64,000 nucleotides of DNA from Thalassolituus hydrocarboniclasticus (GCF_025345565.1 NZ_CP054475.1:1580448-1644447); one strand, 5' to 3'. Shown: positions 18,871-30,684, numbered from the stretch's first letter. The notes: generated by a model not told the origin, from the sequence alone. Made by a program: numbers and translations.

Positions 18871-18956
18871 TGGTGCCCAGGGAGAGACTCGAACTCTCAC
18901 GAGCATAGCTCACAGCGACCTGAACACTGCGTGTCTACCAATTTCACCACCTGGGC
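18871..18956 (-). tRNA. tRNA-Leu (anticodon CAG)
   Basis: 86 bases with CCA. The sequence matches the copy at 18613-18698, so it is a recent tandem duplicate or kept identical by gene conversion. Confidence 0.95.
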
Positions 18957-19011
18957 TTGAGGCGCGGCATGTTACCACTTCGCACATCACACTGACAGTA
19001 CTATTTTTGCT

Positions 19012-19098
19012 TGGTACCAGAGGCCGGACTCGAACCGGCACACCCGCAAAGGCGGGGGATTTTGAATCCCCTGCGTCTACCAATTTCGCCACTCTGGC
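19012..19098 (-). tRNA. tRNA-Leu (anticodon CAA)
   Basis: 87 bases with CCA. Acceptor GCCAGAG/CTCTGGT, anticodon stem GGGGA/TCCCC with loop TTCAAAA (anticodon CAA), and a long variable arm. First in transcription order, directly behind a strong promoter. Confidence 0.95.
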
Positions 19099-19124
19099 GC
19101 ATCAGTAGCGTGTCAGTGGCGCGC

Positions 19125-19152
19125 ATAGTACTCGAAAAAAATGCGCTGTCAA
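19125..19152 (-). promoter_or_regulatory. Sigma-70 promoter of the tRNA-Leu operon
   Basis: On the minus strand TTGACA (19147-19152), a 16-base spacer, TACTAT (19125-19130), then a GC-rich discriminator GCGCGCC. This arrangement is typical of stable RNA promoters under stringent control. Confidence 0.8.
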
Positions 19153-19278
19153 CAATTTCTCTAATGATTTCCTTAACTTACCGGCTTATCTCCGGTAATC
19201 TTGCAGCCCTCCAGTCATTACTGCACCGGCCGGGGCTGCAAGCCGAGTTTTGCAGTCTCAGAGCCCGCCAAGAACGAG

Positions 19279-21503
<2,225 letters not shown>

Positions 21504-21594
21504 ATAACACGCGGCACTTTTTGTGGTGCCGTCTGTAAACATTTTGTCGTTCAGCCGTGACACACTCGCGGTAAGTAATTGGGAGACTCTCTAC

Positions 21595-21960
21595 ATGAAA
21601 GCAATTCTGGCAGCTCTGGCCTTAACTACCTCCGGTCTGGCCATGGCCGACGGTGCAGCGGCTGCACAACAGCCGATGGGCATTACCGGTCAGCTGGTAT
21701 TCCTCGGCGGTTTTCTGCTGATTTTCTACTTCCTGCTGTGGCGTCCACAGAGCAAGCGTCAGAAAGAACACCGCAACCTGATCGGTGGTCTGAGCAAAGG
21801 TGATGAAGTTGTTACTGCCGGCGGTATGCTGGGCAAAATCACCAAAGTGACTGATGACTTTGTGGTGATTGAAGTGGCTGACGGTGTTCAGCTGCCGGTG
21901 CAGAAAGTGGCCGTTACTGCGGCTCTGCCAAAAGGCACCATCAAAGACGTTAAAGCTTAA
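21595..21960 (+). CDS. yajC: Sec translocon accessory subunit YajC
   Basis: The 121-residue protein has one transmembrane segment (about 28-48, LVFLGGFLLIFYFLLWRPQ) followed by the conserved RPQSKRQKEH and GDEVVTAGG motifs of YajC. It associates with SecDF in the inner membrane. The start at 21595 is preceded by GGGAGA; the frame runs to 21523 without family sequence. An N-terminal hydrophobic stretch ending ALA-MA looks like an additional signal or membrane segment. Followed by secD and secF. Confidence 0.95.
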   Translation: MKAILAALALTTSGLAMADGAAAAQQPMGITGQLVFLGGFLLIFYFLLWRPQSKRQKEHRNLIGGLSKGDEVVTAGGMLGKITKVTDDFVVIEVADGVQLPVQKVAVTAALPKGTIKDVKA

Positions 21961-22034
21961 GCCCCGTCTCCGGGCTCAGGACGGTCTCTCAGGAGGCCGT
22001 CTTTGTTTTCTGAATAAGGAATAAGGGCAGTTGT

Positions 22035-23894
22035 ATGCTCAATAAATACCCGTTGTGGAAAAACCTTCTCATTGTACTGGCGCTGGTGTTTTCCTGCCTG
22101 TACGCCGCCCCTAACCTCTATCCGCCCGATGCCGCTATTCAGGTAACACCGGCCCGTTCCGGTGCGCAAATGTCAGAAGCGGTGCTGAGCAAAGTCCGTT
22201 CTGCTCTGCAGGAACGCAATATCGAATTTTTTGGCGAAGAAGTGACCGGCAGTACGGCACTGTTTCGCCTGACCAGCAACGAAAATCAGTTGCCGGCAAA
22301 AGACGCTGTACAGCGTTTGCTGGGTGATGAATTCATTGTCGCACTGAACCTGGCGCCAACCACACCCGACTGGCTGCTCAATATGGGCGCGGGTCCTATG
22401 ACCCTGGGTCTGGATCTGAGCGGTGGTGTGCACTTCCTGATGGAAGTGGATATGGATGACTACGTTAAAAGCAAAATCGCCAACTACCGTGAAGAATTCC
22501 GTAACCGTCTGCGTGAAGAACAGCTGAAGTACCGCCGTATTCAGATTGAAGATCATAAGCTGCGTATCAGCTTCGTCGATGCTGAAGTCCGGGCGCAGGC
22601 TAACAGCTTTATTTCCCGCACCTATCCTGAATTCCTGCAGGAAAATGAAGATAAAGGTGAGTACGCCGACGTTGTACTGGCGATTACCGAAGCCAAAATC
22701 AAAGAATTTGAAGACTACGCCATCAAGCAAAACCTCACGACCCTGCGTAACCGGGTGAATGAGCTGGGTGTGGCTGAACCTCTGGTGCAGCGTCAGGGCC
22801 GTAACCGTATCGTGGTTGAACTGCCAGGTGTACAGGACACGGCTGAAGCCAAGAAAATTCTGGGTAAGGCCGCGAATCTGGAGTTCCGTCTTGAAGCCGA
22901 GCCGGGTGCCAGCCGTTTCCAGACTGATGAATACGCGTTCCGTAATGAGCAGTTCCGGACCGCACGTCTGGAAAAAGCCATTATTACCACCGGTGACAGC
23001 GTAACCAACGCACAGCCATCGTTCGATGAAAATGGCTTCCCGCAGGTAAATATTGATCTCGACGCCAAAGGCGGCGCGATGATGACCCAGGTAACGCGCA
23101 AGGCCGTTAAGCGCCGCATGGCGGTACTCTTTGTTGAGCGTAAGCCAAAAACCACCTATGAACTGGTCGATGGTGTGGAAACACCGAAAACCATTCAGAT
23201 CGTGGAAAAATCCATTATCTCGCTGGCAACCATTCAGAGTGTATTAGGCAACAGTTTCCGTATTACCGGTCTGGAATCAGCTGAAGCCTCAGAGCTGGCA
23301 CTGTTGTTACGTGCCGGTGCACTGGCAGCGCCTATGTACTTCGTTGAGGAACGGACGGTCGGACCAAGCCTGGGTAAAGAAAACATCGAGATGGGTATTA
23401 ACTCGGTCATTCTGGGTCTGGCGCTGGTGCTGATTCTGATGGCGGTTTACTACCGCTTATTTGGTCTGGTTGCCAACGTTGCGCTGCTGGCTAACCTGGT
23501 GATTCTGATTGCCCTGATGTCGATTATCGGCGCCACATTAACGCTGCCGGGTATTGCCGGTATCGTATTAACCGTGGGTATGGCGGTGGATGCCAACGTG
23601 CTGATTTTTGCCCGCATACGCGAAGAACTGGGCAATGGCCGTTCGCCACAACAGGCGATCCATGAAGGTTATAACCGCGCCTTTATTACCATTTTCGACG
23701 CCAACCTGACCACGCTGATTGTTGCGGTCATTCTGTTTGCCGTCGGAACCGGTCCGGTAAAAGGATTCGCGGTAACACTGTCGTTCGGTATTATCACCTC
23801 GATGTTTACAGCGATCGTTCTGACCCGTGCCATTATCAACTGGATTTACGGTGGCCGCCGTATTGAAACACTGTCTATCGGAGGTCAGTCATGA
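22035..23894 (+). CDS. secD: Protein translocase subunit SecD
   Basis: SecD and SecF pull exported proteins across the membrane using proton motive force. The 619-residue protein has a first membrane helix (about 9-26), the LGLDLSGGVHFLMEVD motif (about 122-137), a large periplasmic region, and five C-terminal helices with GMAVDANVLIFARIREEL (about 515-532), the proton-path segment. AAGG lies ahead of the ATG. The stop overlaps the secF start by four bases. A weak hairpin (GACGG/CCGTC, about 21979-22003) lies between yajC and secD and might tune read-through. Confidence 0.97.
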   Translation: MLNKYPLWKNLLIVLALVFSCLYAAPNLYPPDAAIQVTPARSGAQMSEAVLSKVRSALQERNIEFFGEEVTGSTALFRLTSNENQLPAKDAVQRLLGDEFIVALNLAPTTPDWLLNMGAGPMTLGLDLSGGVHFLMEVDMDDYVKSKIANYREEFRNRLREEQLKYRRIQIEDHKLRISFVDAEVRAQANSFISRTYPEFLQENEDKGEYADVVLAITEAKIKEFEDYAIKQNLTTLRNRVNELGVAEPLVQRQGRNRIVVELPGVQDTAEAKKILGKAANLEFRLEAEPGASRFQTDEYAFRNEQFRTARLEKAIITTGDSVTNAQPSFDENGFPQVNIDLDAKGGAMMTQVTRKAVKRRMAVLFVERKPKTTYELVDGVETPKTIQIVEKSIISLATIQSVLGNSFRITGLESAEASELALLLRAGALAAPMYFVEERTVGPSLGKENIEMGINSVILGLALVLILMAVYYRLFGLVANVALLANLVILIALMSIIGATLTLPGIAGIVLTVGMAVDANVLIFARIREELGNGRSPQQAIHEGYNRAFITIFDANLTTLIVAVILFAVGTGPVKGFAVTLSFGIITSMFTAIVLTRAIINWIYGGRRIETLSIGGQS

Positions 23895-24808
23895 TTGGGG
23901 CGACCAATTTTAACTTTATGCGTCTGCGTCATGCAGCCAGCATTCTGTCGATTATTCTGATTGTTATCTCCATTGGTGCCATCGCAGCACGTGGTCTGAA
24001 TCTGGGGCTGGATTTTACCGGCGGTACGCTGCTGGAAGTTCAGTATGAAACACCGGAATCCATTGATCGTATTTCAACCGCGCTGGAAAGTGCCGGCTAT
24101 CGTGATGTAACGGTTCAGCACTTTGGCGCAGAAACCGATGTATTGGTACGCATGTCAGAAGCCTTCCGCGACAACCTTGGCGCAGAAGTTCTGAATATTC
24201 TGCAAACCCAGAGTGCCGATAACACACTGACGCTGATGCGCAGCGAGTTTGTTGGTGCACAGGTGGGTGAAGAATTACGCGATCAGGGTGGCCTTGCGTT
24301 ATTACTGGCGCTGTTTGTGGTGATGATTTACGTTGCCGCACGCTTCCAGTTTAAATTCTCGGTCGGTGCTGTGGTGGCGTTATTCCACGACGTAATCATC
24401 ATTATCGGTCTGTTTGCTCTGTTCCAGTGGGAATTTGACCTGACGGTAATGGCCGCGCTGCTGGCGGTCATCGGTTACTCGCTCAACGATACTATCGTGG
24501 TGTCTGACCATATCCGTGAAAACTTCCGCATGCTGCGTCGCGGTGATGCCGAAGAGGTGATCAACTACTCGATCAATCAGACGCTGGGTCGTACCATCAT
24601 GACCTCCTTAACCACGGCGCTGGTATTATTTGCGCTGATGGTGGTGGGTGGCGATCTGATTCATAACTTTGCCGTGGCACTGATGATCGGTGTACTGGTC
24701 GGTACTTATTCGTCGGTATTCGTTGCTTCCAGTCTGCTGCTGATGATGAAGATCAGCCGCGAAGATCTGATGCCGCCGGAAGAGGAAGAAGTGGACGACC
24801 GGCCATAA
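23891..24808 (+). CDS. secF: Protein translocase subunit SecF
   Basis: The 305-residue partner of SecD has the first helix (about 18-36), the GLDFTGGTLLEVQY motif (about 40-53) and five later helices with the conserved VIGYSLNDTIVVSDHIREN segment. It starts with an ATGA overlap with the secD stop, so translation is coupled, and ends in an acidic tail. A strong terminator follows. Confidence 0.97.
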   Translation: MIGATNFNFMRLRHAASILSIILIVISIGAIAARGLNLGLDFTGGTLLEVQYETPESIDRISTALESAGYRDVTVQHFGAETDVLVRMSEAFRDNLGAEVLNILQTQSADNTLTLMRSEFVGAQVGEELRDQGGLALLLALFVVMIYVAARFQFKFSVGAVVALFHDVIIIIGLFALFQWEFDLTVMAALLAVIGYSLNDTIVVSDHIRENFRMLRRGDAEEVINYSINQTLGRTIMTSLTTALVLFALMVVGGDLIHNFAVALMIGVLVGTYSSVFVASSLLLMMKISREDLMPPEEEEVDDRP

Positions 24809-24823
24809 TCGTTACTGGTCAGT

Positions 24824-24857
24824 AAAAAACGCATCGCCTGGCGATGCGTTTTTTTTA
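24824..24857 (+). terminator. Intrinsic terminator after secF
   Basis: Stem AAACGCATCGC/GCGATGCGTTT with loop CTG and a T-run; ends the yajC-secD-secF transcript. Confidence 0.88.
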
Positions 24858-24896
24858 TCTTTTTATAACCTTTCATCTGAACACTGCGGATATTCT

Positions 24897-25748
24897 ATGC
24901 TGAGCTACCGCCACGCTTTTCATGCCGGCAATTTTGCCGATGTACTGAAACATCTGATTCAGGTTGAAATCCTGCAATACCTGCAGCAGAAAGAAAAACC
25001 TTTTGTTTATATCGACACGCACTCAGGTGCTGGTCTGTATTCGCTGCAATCAGCGGAAGCAGAAAAAAATGCTGAATTCGAAACCGGTATCGGCCGTCTG
25101 CAGAACAGTGATTGGCCAGAATTACAGAGCTACCTTGAAGCGGTAGCCAGCAGTCGTCCGGCTCATGATCAGAGTGGCCTGGCTGCCAGTCAGTTTTATC
25201 CGGGATCGCCACGGCTTGGGCAGTTATTTCTGCGGGAACAGGACCGCGCGCAGTTATTTGAACTGCATCCGCAGGACTTCCGTTTGCTGGATGAATTAAT
25301 GGCAACCGACCGCCGGATCAGGGTTGAACAGAGCGATGGTTTTAAAGGATTAATTGCCGCATTGCCACCACGCGAGCGCCGTGGACTGGTATTAATTGAC
25401 CCGCCGTATGAAATTAAAAGCGACTATGAACTGGTGGTGGAAACTCTGATAAAAGCCCACCGGCGTTTTGCCACCGGTATTTATGCGCTCTGGTATCCGG
25501 TGGTGGAACGCAGCCGCATTAATAAGCTGGAACAACAACTGAAAGCCAGTGGTATTGCCCGTATTCAGTTATTTGAGCTGGGATTAAGCGCGGACACCGA
25601 AGGGCGGGGAATGACATCATCCGGCATGATTGTGATTAACCCGCCATGGACGCTGAAAGATAAAATGCAGAACCTGTTACCAAAGCTGAGTCAGCATCTG
25701 GGCGGAGAGCAGGGCGTCTGGCGTTGTGAGGAACTGGCGGGCGAATAA
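24897..25748 (+). CDS. rlmJ: 23S rRNA (adenine-2030-N6)-methyltransferase RlmJ
   Basis: The 283-residue protein opens with MLSYRHAFHAGNFADVLKH, the hallmark N-terminus of RlmJ. It has the SAM-binding region YIDTHSGAGLY (about 37-47) and the catalytic DPPYE (about 165-169). It methylates N6 of A2030 in 23S rRNA and is a single-copy housekeeping enzyme. The length equals that of the E. coli protein within a few residues. A hairpin spans its stop codon. Confidence 0.93.
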   Translation: MLSYRHAFHAGNFADVLKHLIQVEILQYLQQKEKPFVYIDTHSGAGLYSLQSAEAEKNAEFETGIGRLQNSDWPELQSYLEAVASSRPAHDQSGLAASQFYPGSPRLGQLFLREQDRAQLFELHPQDFRLLDELMATDRRIRVEQSDGFKGLIAALPPRERRGLVLIDPPYEIKSDYELVVETLIKAHRRFATGIYALWYPVVERSRINKLEQQLKASGIARIQLFELGLSADTEGRGMTSSGMIVINPPWTLKDKMQNLLPKLSQHLGGEQGVWRCEELAGE

Positions 25749-25761
25749 CGCCCGCTCTCTT
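25737..25761. terminator. Possible terminator at the rlmJ stop
   Basis: GCGGGCG-AATAA-CGCCCGC (25737-25755) overlaps the rlmJ stop codon and is followed by TCTCTTT. It lies between convergent genes. The T-tract is weak. Confidence 0.45.
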
Positions 25762-25775
25762 TGGTGCTGCCTTTA

Positions 25776-27419
25776 TCAGGCTTGTTGCCAGACAACGCTC
25801 TGGCTATGCTCCCGCTGAATCAGATCGTGATATTTACTCTCAATCAAATGGCGTTTGATTTTTAACGTTGGCGTCAGCAGGCCATTTTCCACACTCCAGC
25901 TGTCATCCACGACGACCATGGCATCCAGACGGGCATGGCTTTCCAGCTTTTTATTGGTGTGTTCCAGAGTGTGTTTCAGGCTATGGCGTAAGTGCTCCGC
26001 ATCATGCACCTGAGCTTCCGGGGTAAGAACCACCAGGGCAATCGGCTGCTTCAGATTGCTGCCGGTTACGCAGATCTGTTCGATCAGAGAATTTTCCATT
26101 AATAAGGATTCAATCGGCACCGGCGCGACGTATTTCCCTTTGGCTGTTTTGAAAATTTCTTTCAGACGGCCGGTAATACGCACATAACCGTCGGCATCAA
26201 TGGTGCCTTTATCGCCGGTGCGCAGATAACCATCACTGGTGAAGGCTTCGGCGGTTTTTTCCGGCTCCAGATAATATTCTTTCATTACGCAGGGGCCTTT
26301 CAGCTGAATTTCGCCATCTTCAGCAATGCGCAGATCAACGCCGTCATACGGATGACCGATACAACCGATTTTATCGCGGCGGAACGGATAGCTCAGCGTG
26401 CCCAGACCATTGTTTTCTGACATGCCCCAGCCTTCACTGATATTAATACCAATGCGCTCATACCAGTGCAGAGTCGCCGGAGAAATAGGCGCAGAGCCGG
26501 AACCAAACAGGCGTGCGCTGTCGAGTCCCAGTTGTTGACGGATTTTTTTCGCGACGATGCCTTTCAGGATCGGAATGCTGAGCAGGCGATTGAGTTTTTT
26601 CGGTGGGATTTTGGCCAGTACGCCCATCTGAAAACGTGTCCAGAGGCGCGGCACAGAAATAAATAACGTCGGCGATACGGCTTTCAGATTCTCGGCAAAG
26701 GTATCGAGTGACTCAACAAAAGAAACGCAGAAGCCGTTATACAGGCTGGCGCCTTCAACGTAGACACGCTCTGTAATATGGGCCAGCGGCAGGTAGCTGA
26801 GCATGCGCTCTTTGGTGCCGACCTTCAGTGCCTGAGCCAGAGCCTGACAGCTCCAGCCGTAAGAACCAAAAGTATTGACCACACCCTTCGGATTACCGGT
26901 ACTGCCAGAGGTGTAAATAATGGTCATGGTGTCAGACGCGGCTGGTACAGGTGAGCTGGAAAGTGGTTGCTGCTGCAGCAACTCAGGCCACTGATAAGTG
27001 GCCGGAATGGTGCCATATGGCATGGCGAAACGGGTGATATGACTGTCGATAGCGGCGCACTGATGCTCGGTATCATCCAGTTTGCCGATAAATATGGCCT
27101 TGCAATTACTGTGGTTAAGGACGTAGCGGATGGTTTCCTGTCCGGCGGTAAAATAAATGGGTACGGAAACATGTCCGGCCATCATGATTGCCAGATCGGT
27201 AATAAACCACTCGGCGCAGTTTTTCGACAGGATGGCGATGTGTGAGCCCTGCTCGTAATTTTGCGCAATCAGTGCATTAGCAACCCTGCGCACCTGATCG
27301 CCCACCTGTGCCCAGGTAAATTCATGAAAAACCCCATCAATTGGCTGACGCAGATAGACGGCATCCGGAGTGGTTTTTTCCCAGTGATAAAGCATTTCCA
27401 GAGGTGTTTTGACTGACAT
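25776..27419 (-). CDS. AMP-binding long-chain acyl-CoA synthetase-like ligase
   Basis: The 547-residue protein contains the adenylation motif IYTSGSTGNPKGV (about 168-180), EGWGMSENN (about 338-346), and the YLRTGDKGTIDADGYVRITGRLKEI hinge region, followed by a short C-terminal domain with a PKGKYVAP-type motif. This is the long-chain fatty acid:CoA ligase branch of the ANL superfamily, which activates a carboxylic acid to acyl-AMP and then acyl-CoA. No transmembrane segment is evident. Chain-length preference cannot be read. The gene is monocistronic. Confidence 0.88.
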   Translation of the reverse strand: MSVKTPLEMLYHWEKTTPDAVYLRQPIDGVFHEFTWAQVGDQVRRVANALIAQNYEQGSHIAILSKNCAEWFITDLAIMMAGHVSVPIYFTAGQETIRYVLNHSNCKAIFIGKLDDTEHQCAAIDSHITRFAMPYGTIPATYQWPELLQQQPLSSSPVPAASDTMTIIYTSGSTGNPKGVVNTFGSYGWSCQALAQALKVGTKERMLSYLPLAHITERVYVEGASLYNGFCVSFVESLDTFAENLKAVSPTLFISVPRLWTRFQMGVLAKIPPKKLNRLLSIPILKGIVAKKIRQQLGLDSARLFGSGSAPISPATLHWYERIGINISEGWGMSENNGLGTLSYPFRRDKIGCIGHPYDGVDLRIAEDGEIQLKGPCVMKEYYLEPEKTAEAFTSDGYLRTGDKGTIDADGYVRITGRLKEIFKTAKGKYVAPVPIESLLMENSLIEQICVTGSNLKQPIALVVLTPEAQVHDAEHLRHSLKHTLEHTNKKLESHARLDAMVVVDDSWSVENGLLTPTLKIKRHLIESKYHDLIQREHSQSVVWQQA

Positions 27420-27813
27420 GCGTAAATCCTTGTTATTTTTATGGCTGATTTTTCGGTCTGTTTACAACATTAATAACTAACCCATTTTTGTTCTGTTAAG
27501 AATGGTAAATTGCTGAACAGCCGGACAGTAATAAGCATTCCTTTGTCTTTCGCAGCGGATTGTATCCGCGTCTTTACTCTGCACACTATTTCATATTCTG
27601 CCCTTTACGATAAGTGGCTGTCACGGTTATCTCCGGCAAAAACAGGTCGAATAACGGCCTGTTACGACATAGAGATTGGACGGGGATTTCGGTTTAATGC
27701 ACTACTGATGAATATTATAAGGCCTGAAGGAATAAGCCTTGTTCGGCTGACTTTCATTGTGCCAACAATAAAAAATAACAATAACCGTAAACACCACTCA
27801 GCAGGATATTCGG
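27420..27813. promoter_or_regulatory. Divergent intergenic region
   Basis: Nearly 400 bases between the acyl-CoA ligase (-) and the solute-binding-like gene (+). An open frame of 103 codons here (27510-27821) has no recognisable protein character and overlaps the next start. I see no RNA gene; the stretch presumably holds both promoters. Confidence 0.4.
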
Positions 27814-28929
27814 ATGATTAAAGGCTTATGGAGTGTCTTTCTGCTTGTCTTATTTGGCGTGCCTAACGCCAATGCAGCGGATCTCGACAGCAAACAGCAG
27901 GATAAGCTGCAGGCGACGGTAATGAGTCAGAACCTGCCCCTGGAGAAGCGTATCAGAGCCCTGAAAAAGCTGTACGCCGATCAGCTGGAGAACGGCAAAA
28001 TCAATCGCAGTTTCTGCGTCTGGGACATGCTGGGCAAAGCCGGTCCGGTATTTGCGGCGGTGGATGATCAGCGGCTGCGCTCGCTGCATTATGGACTCAA
28101 CCTGACGCTGGTTGCCTACAAAGACGAAGACAGTCTGGTTGATGCTCTCACATCCGGGCAGTGTGATGCGGCCCTGATCAGTGGCAGCCGTGCCCTGAGT
28201 TTTAACCGTTTTGCCGGTACGCTTGAAGCACTGGGCGGTATCCCCGATGTGCAGCACCTGCAGATGCTGATGCAGGTGGTCGCCAGTCCGAAAATGGCCG
28301 ATAAACTCCAGCAGGGCGATTATGTAGTGTTGGGGGTGGCCTCTCTGGGGGAAAATTACGCCTATTCCGGTAACCCGGCGCTGAATACCTTCGCCGGGAT
28401 GGCCGGCAAAGATCTGGTGGTACCAGACAATGATGTGTCACTGCAGGCGCTGGCAGGGCAGCTTAAAGCCAATGCGCGTAGTGGCGGTTTGCTCAGCAGT
28501 GTTGATCAGTTTGTGACGGGGCAGGCCGAAGCCATGCTGGCGCCACTGGTTGCCTATCATGTGGCCGGGGCAGGAAAAGCTCAGGCGGGTATGGGAATTA
28601 TGAAGATGCCGGTGTCGCAGTCGACCATACAGCTGATTGGTCGCAGTGAGCGTTTTCCCATTGGTCTGGCGCAGATTCTGCGCGAAGATTTTCTGTTCAA
28701 ATTCGACAATTACGTAAAACGGGTCGAGAAGGAGCGTGCCAATATCGCCGCATCGTTCTGGATTGATGTGCCGGCGGATGAGCAGGCCAGAGAACAGGCC
28801 CGTTTGCGCGAGCTGCGCATTGCCCTGCGTGATAAAGGCGTGTACGACCCGCTGATGCTTAAACTGCAGCGTAAAATCCGCTGCAAAGTAGACTCAACCC
28901 GCAACGAGTGTCTGAAACCGGTTGAGTAA
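27814..28929 (+). CDS. Periplasmic solute-binding-like protein (DUF6091-type)
   Basis: The 371-residue protein has a signal peptide (1-21, ending N-A-N-A-A). The mature part begins with a charged helix and then a segment FCVWDMLGKAGPVFAA (about 67-82) recalling solute-binding proteins of TRAP-like systems; a short motif GQCDAALISGSRAL follows. I believe this is the family called DUF6091, putative solute-binding proteins, but I place this at moderate confidence. No transporter gene lies next to it. The C-terminus is basic and has two cysteines that could form a disulfide. Confidence 0.6.
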   Translation: MIKGLWSVFLLVLFGVPNANAADLDSKQQDKLQATVMSQNLPLEKRIRALKKLYADQLENGKINRSFCVWDMLGKAGPVFAAVDDQRLRSLHYGLNLTLVAYKDEDSLVDALTSGQCDAALISGSRALSFNRFAGTLEALGGIPDVQHLQMLMQVVASPKMADKLQQGDYVVLGVASLGENYAYSGNPALNTFAGMAGKDLVVPDNDVSLQALAGQLKANARSGGLLSSVDQFVTGQAEAMLAPLVAYHVAGAGKAQAGMGIMKMPVSQSTIQLIGRSERFPIGLAQILREDFLFKFDNYVKRVEKERANIAASFWIDVPADEQAREQARLRELRIALRDKGVYDPLMLKLQRKIRCKVDSTRNECLKPVE

Positions 28930-28958
28930 GCTCTGCCTTGGCTGTTCTGCTCTGAGCT

Positions 28959-29864
28959 TTAGCGGGTCAGAAAACCATCCTTGGCGCGGTCAGTAATGAG
29001 TCTGACCGCGTTATGGCTTATACGGCGTTCGGCCGAGATGGCATAGAACTCCTGCATCAGATCATCCACTTCCCCGACGCATTCCACCTGATACTTGCGG
29101 CAGATTTCATCGCGGATTACTGCGGGAGCAAAGAAAAACCCGTGGCCTTCGTTGCCGAAGGCTTCCAGCAGGGCGGAATCGTCAAATTCACCGGCAATCT
29201 GTACCGGCATCCCGAGGCGGTCGAGCCAGCTCAGTAACTCGGTACGCAGGCCAGAGGCGGTATCGGTTGGCAGCAGCAACGGTGCATCACGCAGACATTC
29301 AGGGAATTCACCGGGATGGCGTGCGCGCAGCGCCGGAGCGGCAAAGCAGGCCAGCGTGCTGCGTCCGAGCAGATGGTTAAAGCAGCGAATATTCATCCCG
29401 GAAGGAATGGGGCTGTCGGCCAGCACCAGATCGAGGCGGTGTACGGCCAGCTCGCCCAGCAGTATCGGCATCTGCTCTTCGTGGCAGACGATACGCATAC
29501 GTCCGGGCATTCTCAGTGCCGGAGTCAGTAAGCGGTGCGCAATCGACTTGGGCAGTGCGTCGACAATGCCCACGCGGAATTCGAGTGGTCGCTCAGTTGC
29601 TCCCTGGTGCATCACTTCCTGCAGTTCATCACCAAGACGGAACATCTCGCGGGTGTAATCCAGCGCCACCCGGCCGGCATCGGTCAGCTCCAGTCCGCGC
29701 CCGGCTTTGGCAAACAGGGCATTGCCGAGGTCTTCTTCCAGCAGCCGCAGCTGACCACTGATGGTTTGCGGTGTCACATTCAGCCGTTTAGCGGCAGCAA
29801 GAACACTGCCTTCGGCGGCCACTGTATGGAAGTAGAGCAGGTGCTTATAATTAAGACGCTTCAT
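28959..29864 (-). CDS. nhaR: LysR-family regulator, NhaR-like
   Basis: The 301-residue protein has the N-terminal winged HTH (about 4-61: NYKHLLYFHTVAAEGSVLAA then TPQTISGQLRLLEE) and a LysR substrate domain. Length, the TPQTI(S/T)GQ recognition helix and the motif GEFDDSALLEAFGNEGHGFF closely parallel E. coli NhaR, which activates the Na+/H+ antiporter gene nhaA and responds to sodium. There is no nhaA beside it here. The divergently transcribed neighbour is a Bax-inhibitor-1 membrane protein, a plausible target (inference). Confidence 0.85.
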   Translation of the reverse strand: MKRLNYKHLLYFHTVAAEGSVLAAAKRLNVTPQTISGQLRLLEEDLGNALFAKAGRGLELTDAGRVALDYTREMFRLGDELQEVMHQGATERPLEFRVGIVDALPKSIAHRLLTPALRMPGRMRIVCHEEQMPILLGELAVHRLDLVLADSPIPSGMNIRCFNHLLGRSTLACFAAPALRARHPGEFPECLRDAPLLLPTDTASGLRTELLSWLDRLGMPVQIAGEFDDSALLEAFGNEGHGFFFAPAVIRDEICRKYQVECVGEVDDLMQEFYAISAERRISHNAVRLITDRAKDGFLTR

Positions 29865-29967
29865 AAACTATTCGTAAAAACCGATGTATTAGTGCAAGAT
29901 AATTCGAATATTATTTTGTATTCGCGCTGCCTACAATGGCGCAATCTCTTACAAACAGGAGTTGGCA

Positions 29968-30684
29968 ATGAATCGTCCCGATTATCTGAACATGAAGTCT
30001 GCATCCGCTGAGCCGGTGGTTGTACCGGCTGAACAGAATCAGGCGTATGAAACGCAGGCCGTGGATGGCCGTAAAGTACTGCGTAACACTTATATGCTGC
30101 TGTCCATGACACTGATTTTCAGTGCCGCAGTGGCAGGTCTGTCGATGGCCTTTAACTGGCCGCATCCGGGTATCATCCTGACGCTGGTGGGCTATTTTGG
30201 CCTGTTGTTTCTGGTTGAGAAAACCAAGAACAGCGCGATGGGTATTGTCTCGGTATTCGCACTGACCGGTTTTATGGGCCTGACGCTGGGACCAATTGTC
30301 TCTATGTACGCCAAACTGCCGGGCGGCACCGATATGATCGCTATGGCACTGGGTACAACTGGCCTGATTTTCCTGACTATGTCTGGCTGGGTGCTGAGCA
30401 CCGGTAAAGACCTGAGCGGTATGGGCAAAACCCTGATGGTGGGTATTCTGGTCGCCTTCGCTCTGTCTATCGGTAACCTGTTCCTGGGACTGCCAATGAT
30501 CTCTCTGGCGGTATCCGCCATGTTTATCATGCTGATGAGCGGCCTGATTGCTTACCAGACCAGTGCCATTATTCACGGTGGTGAGACGAACTACATCTCT
30601 GCAACCGTTACCCTGTACGTTGCCATCTACAACCTGTTCCTGAGTCTGCTGCAGATTCTGGGTGTGATGGGCTCCGACGACTAA
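29968..30684 (+). CDS. Bax inhibitor-1/YccA family membrane protein
   Basis: The 238-residue protein starts at the ATG at 29968, with AGGAG five bases ahead. After a hydrophilic N-terminus of about 40 residues come seven hydrophobic helices. The pattern YLSLVN-like LYVAIYNLFLSLLQILG at the C-terminus and the terminal D-D are typical of the BI-1/YbhL family. E. coli YccA interacts with the FtsH protease; other members conduct calcium. The gene is divergent from the NhaR-like regulator with only about 100 bases between them. Confidence 0.9.
   Translation: MNRPDYLNMKSASAEPVVVPAEQNQAYETQAVDGRKVLRNTYMLLSMTLIFSAAVAGLSMAFNWPHPGIILTLVGYFGLLFLVEKTKNSAMGIVSVFALTGFMGLTLGPIVSMYAKLPGGTDMIAMALGTTGLIFLTMSGWVLSTGKDLSGMGKTLMVGILVAFALSIGNLFLGLPMISLAVSAMFIMLMSGLIAYQTSAIIHGGETNYISATVTLYVAIYNLFLSLLQILGVMGSDD

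Noticed and set aside
18452-19108. ORFs of 84 and 127 codons around the tRNAs
   Set aside because: They read through the tRNA-Leu genes on the opposite strand.
27510-27821. ORF of 103 codons in the gap before the solute-binding-like gene
   Set aside because: No ribosome site, no protein character, overlaps the next gene's start.
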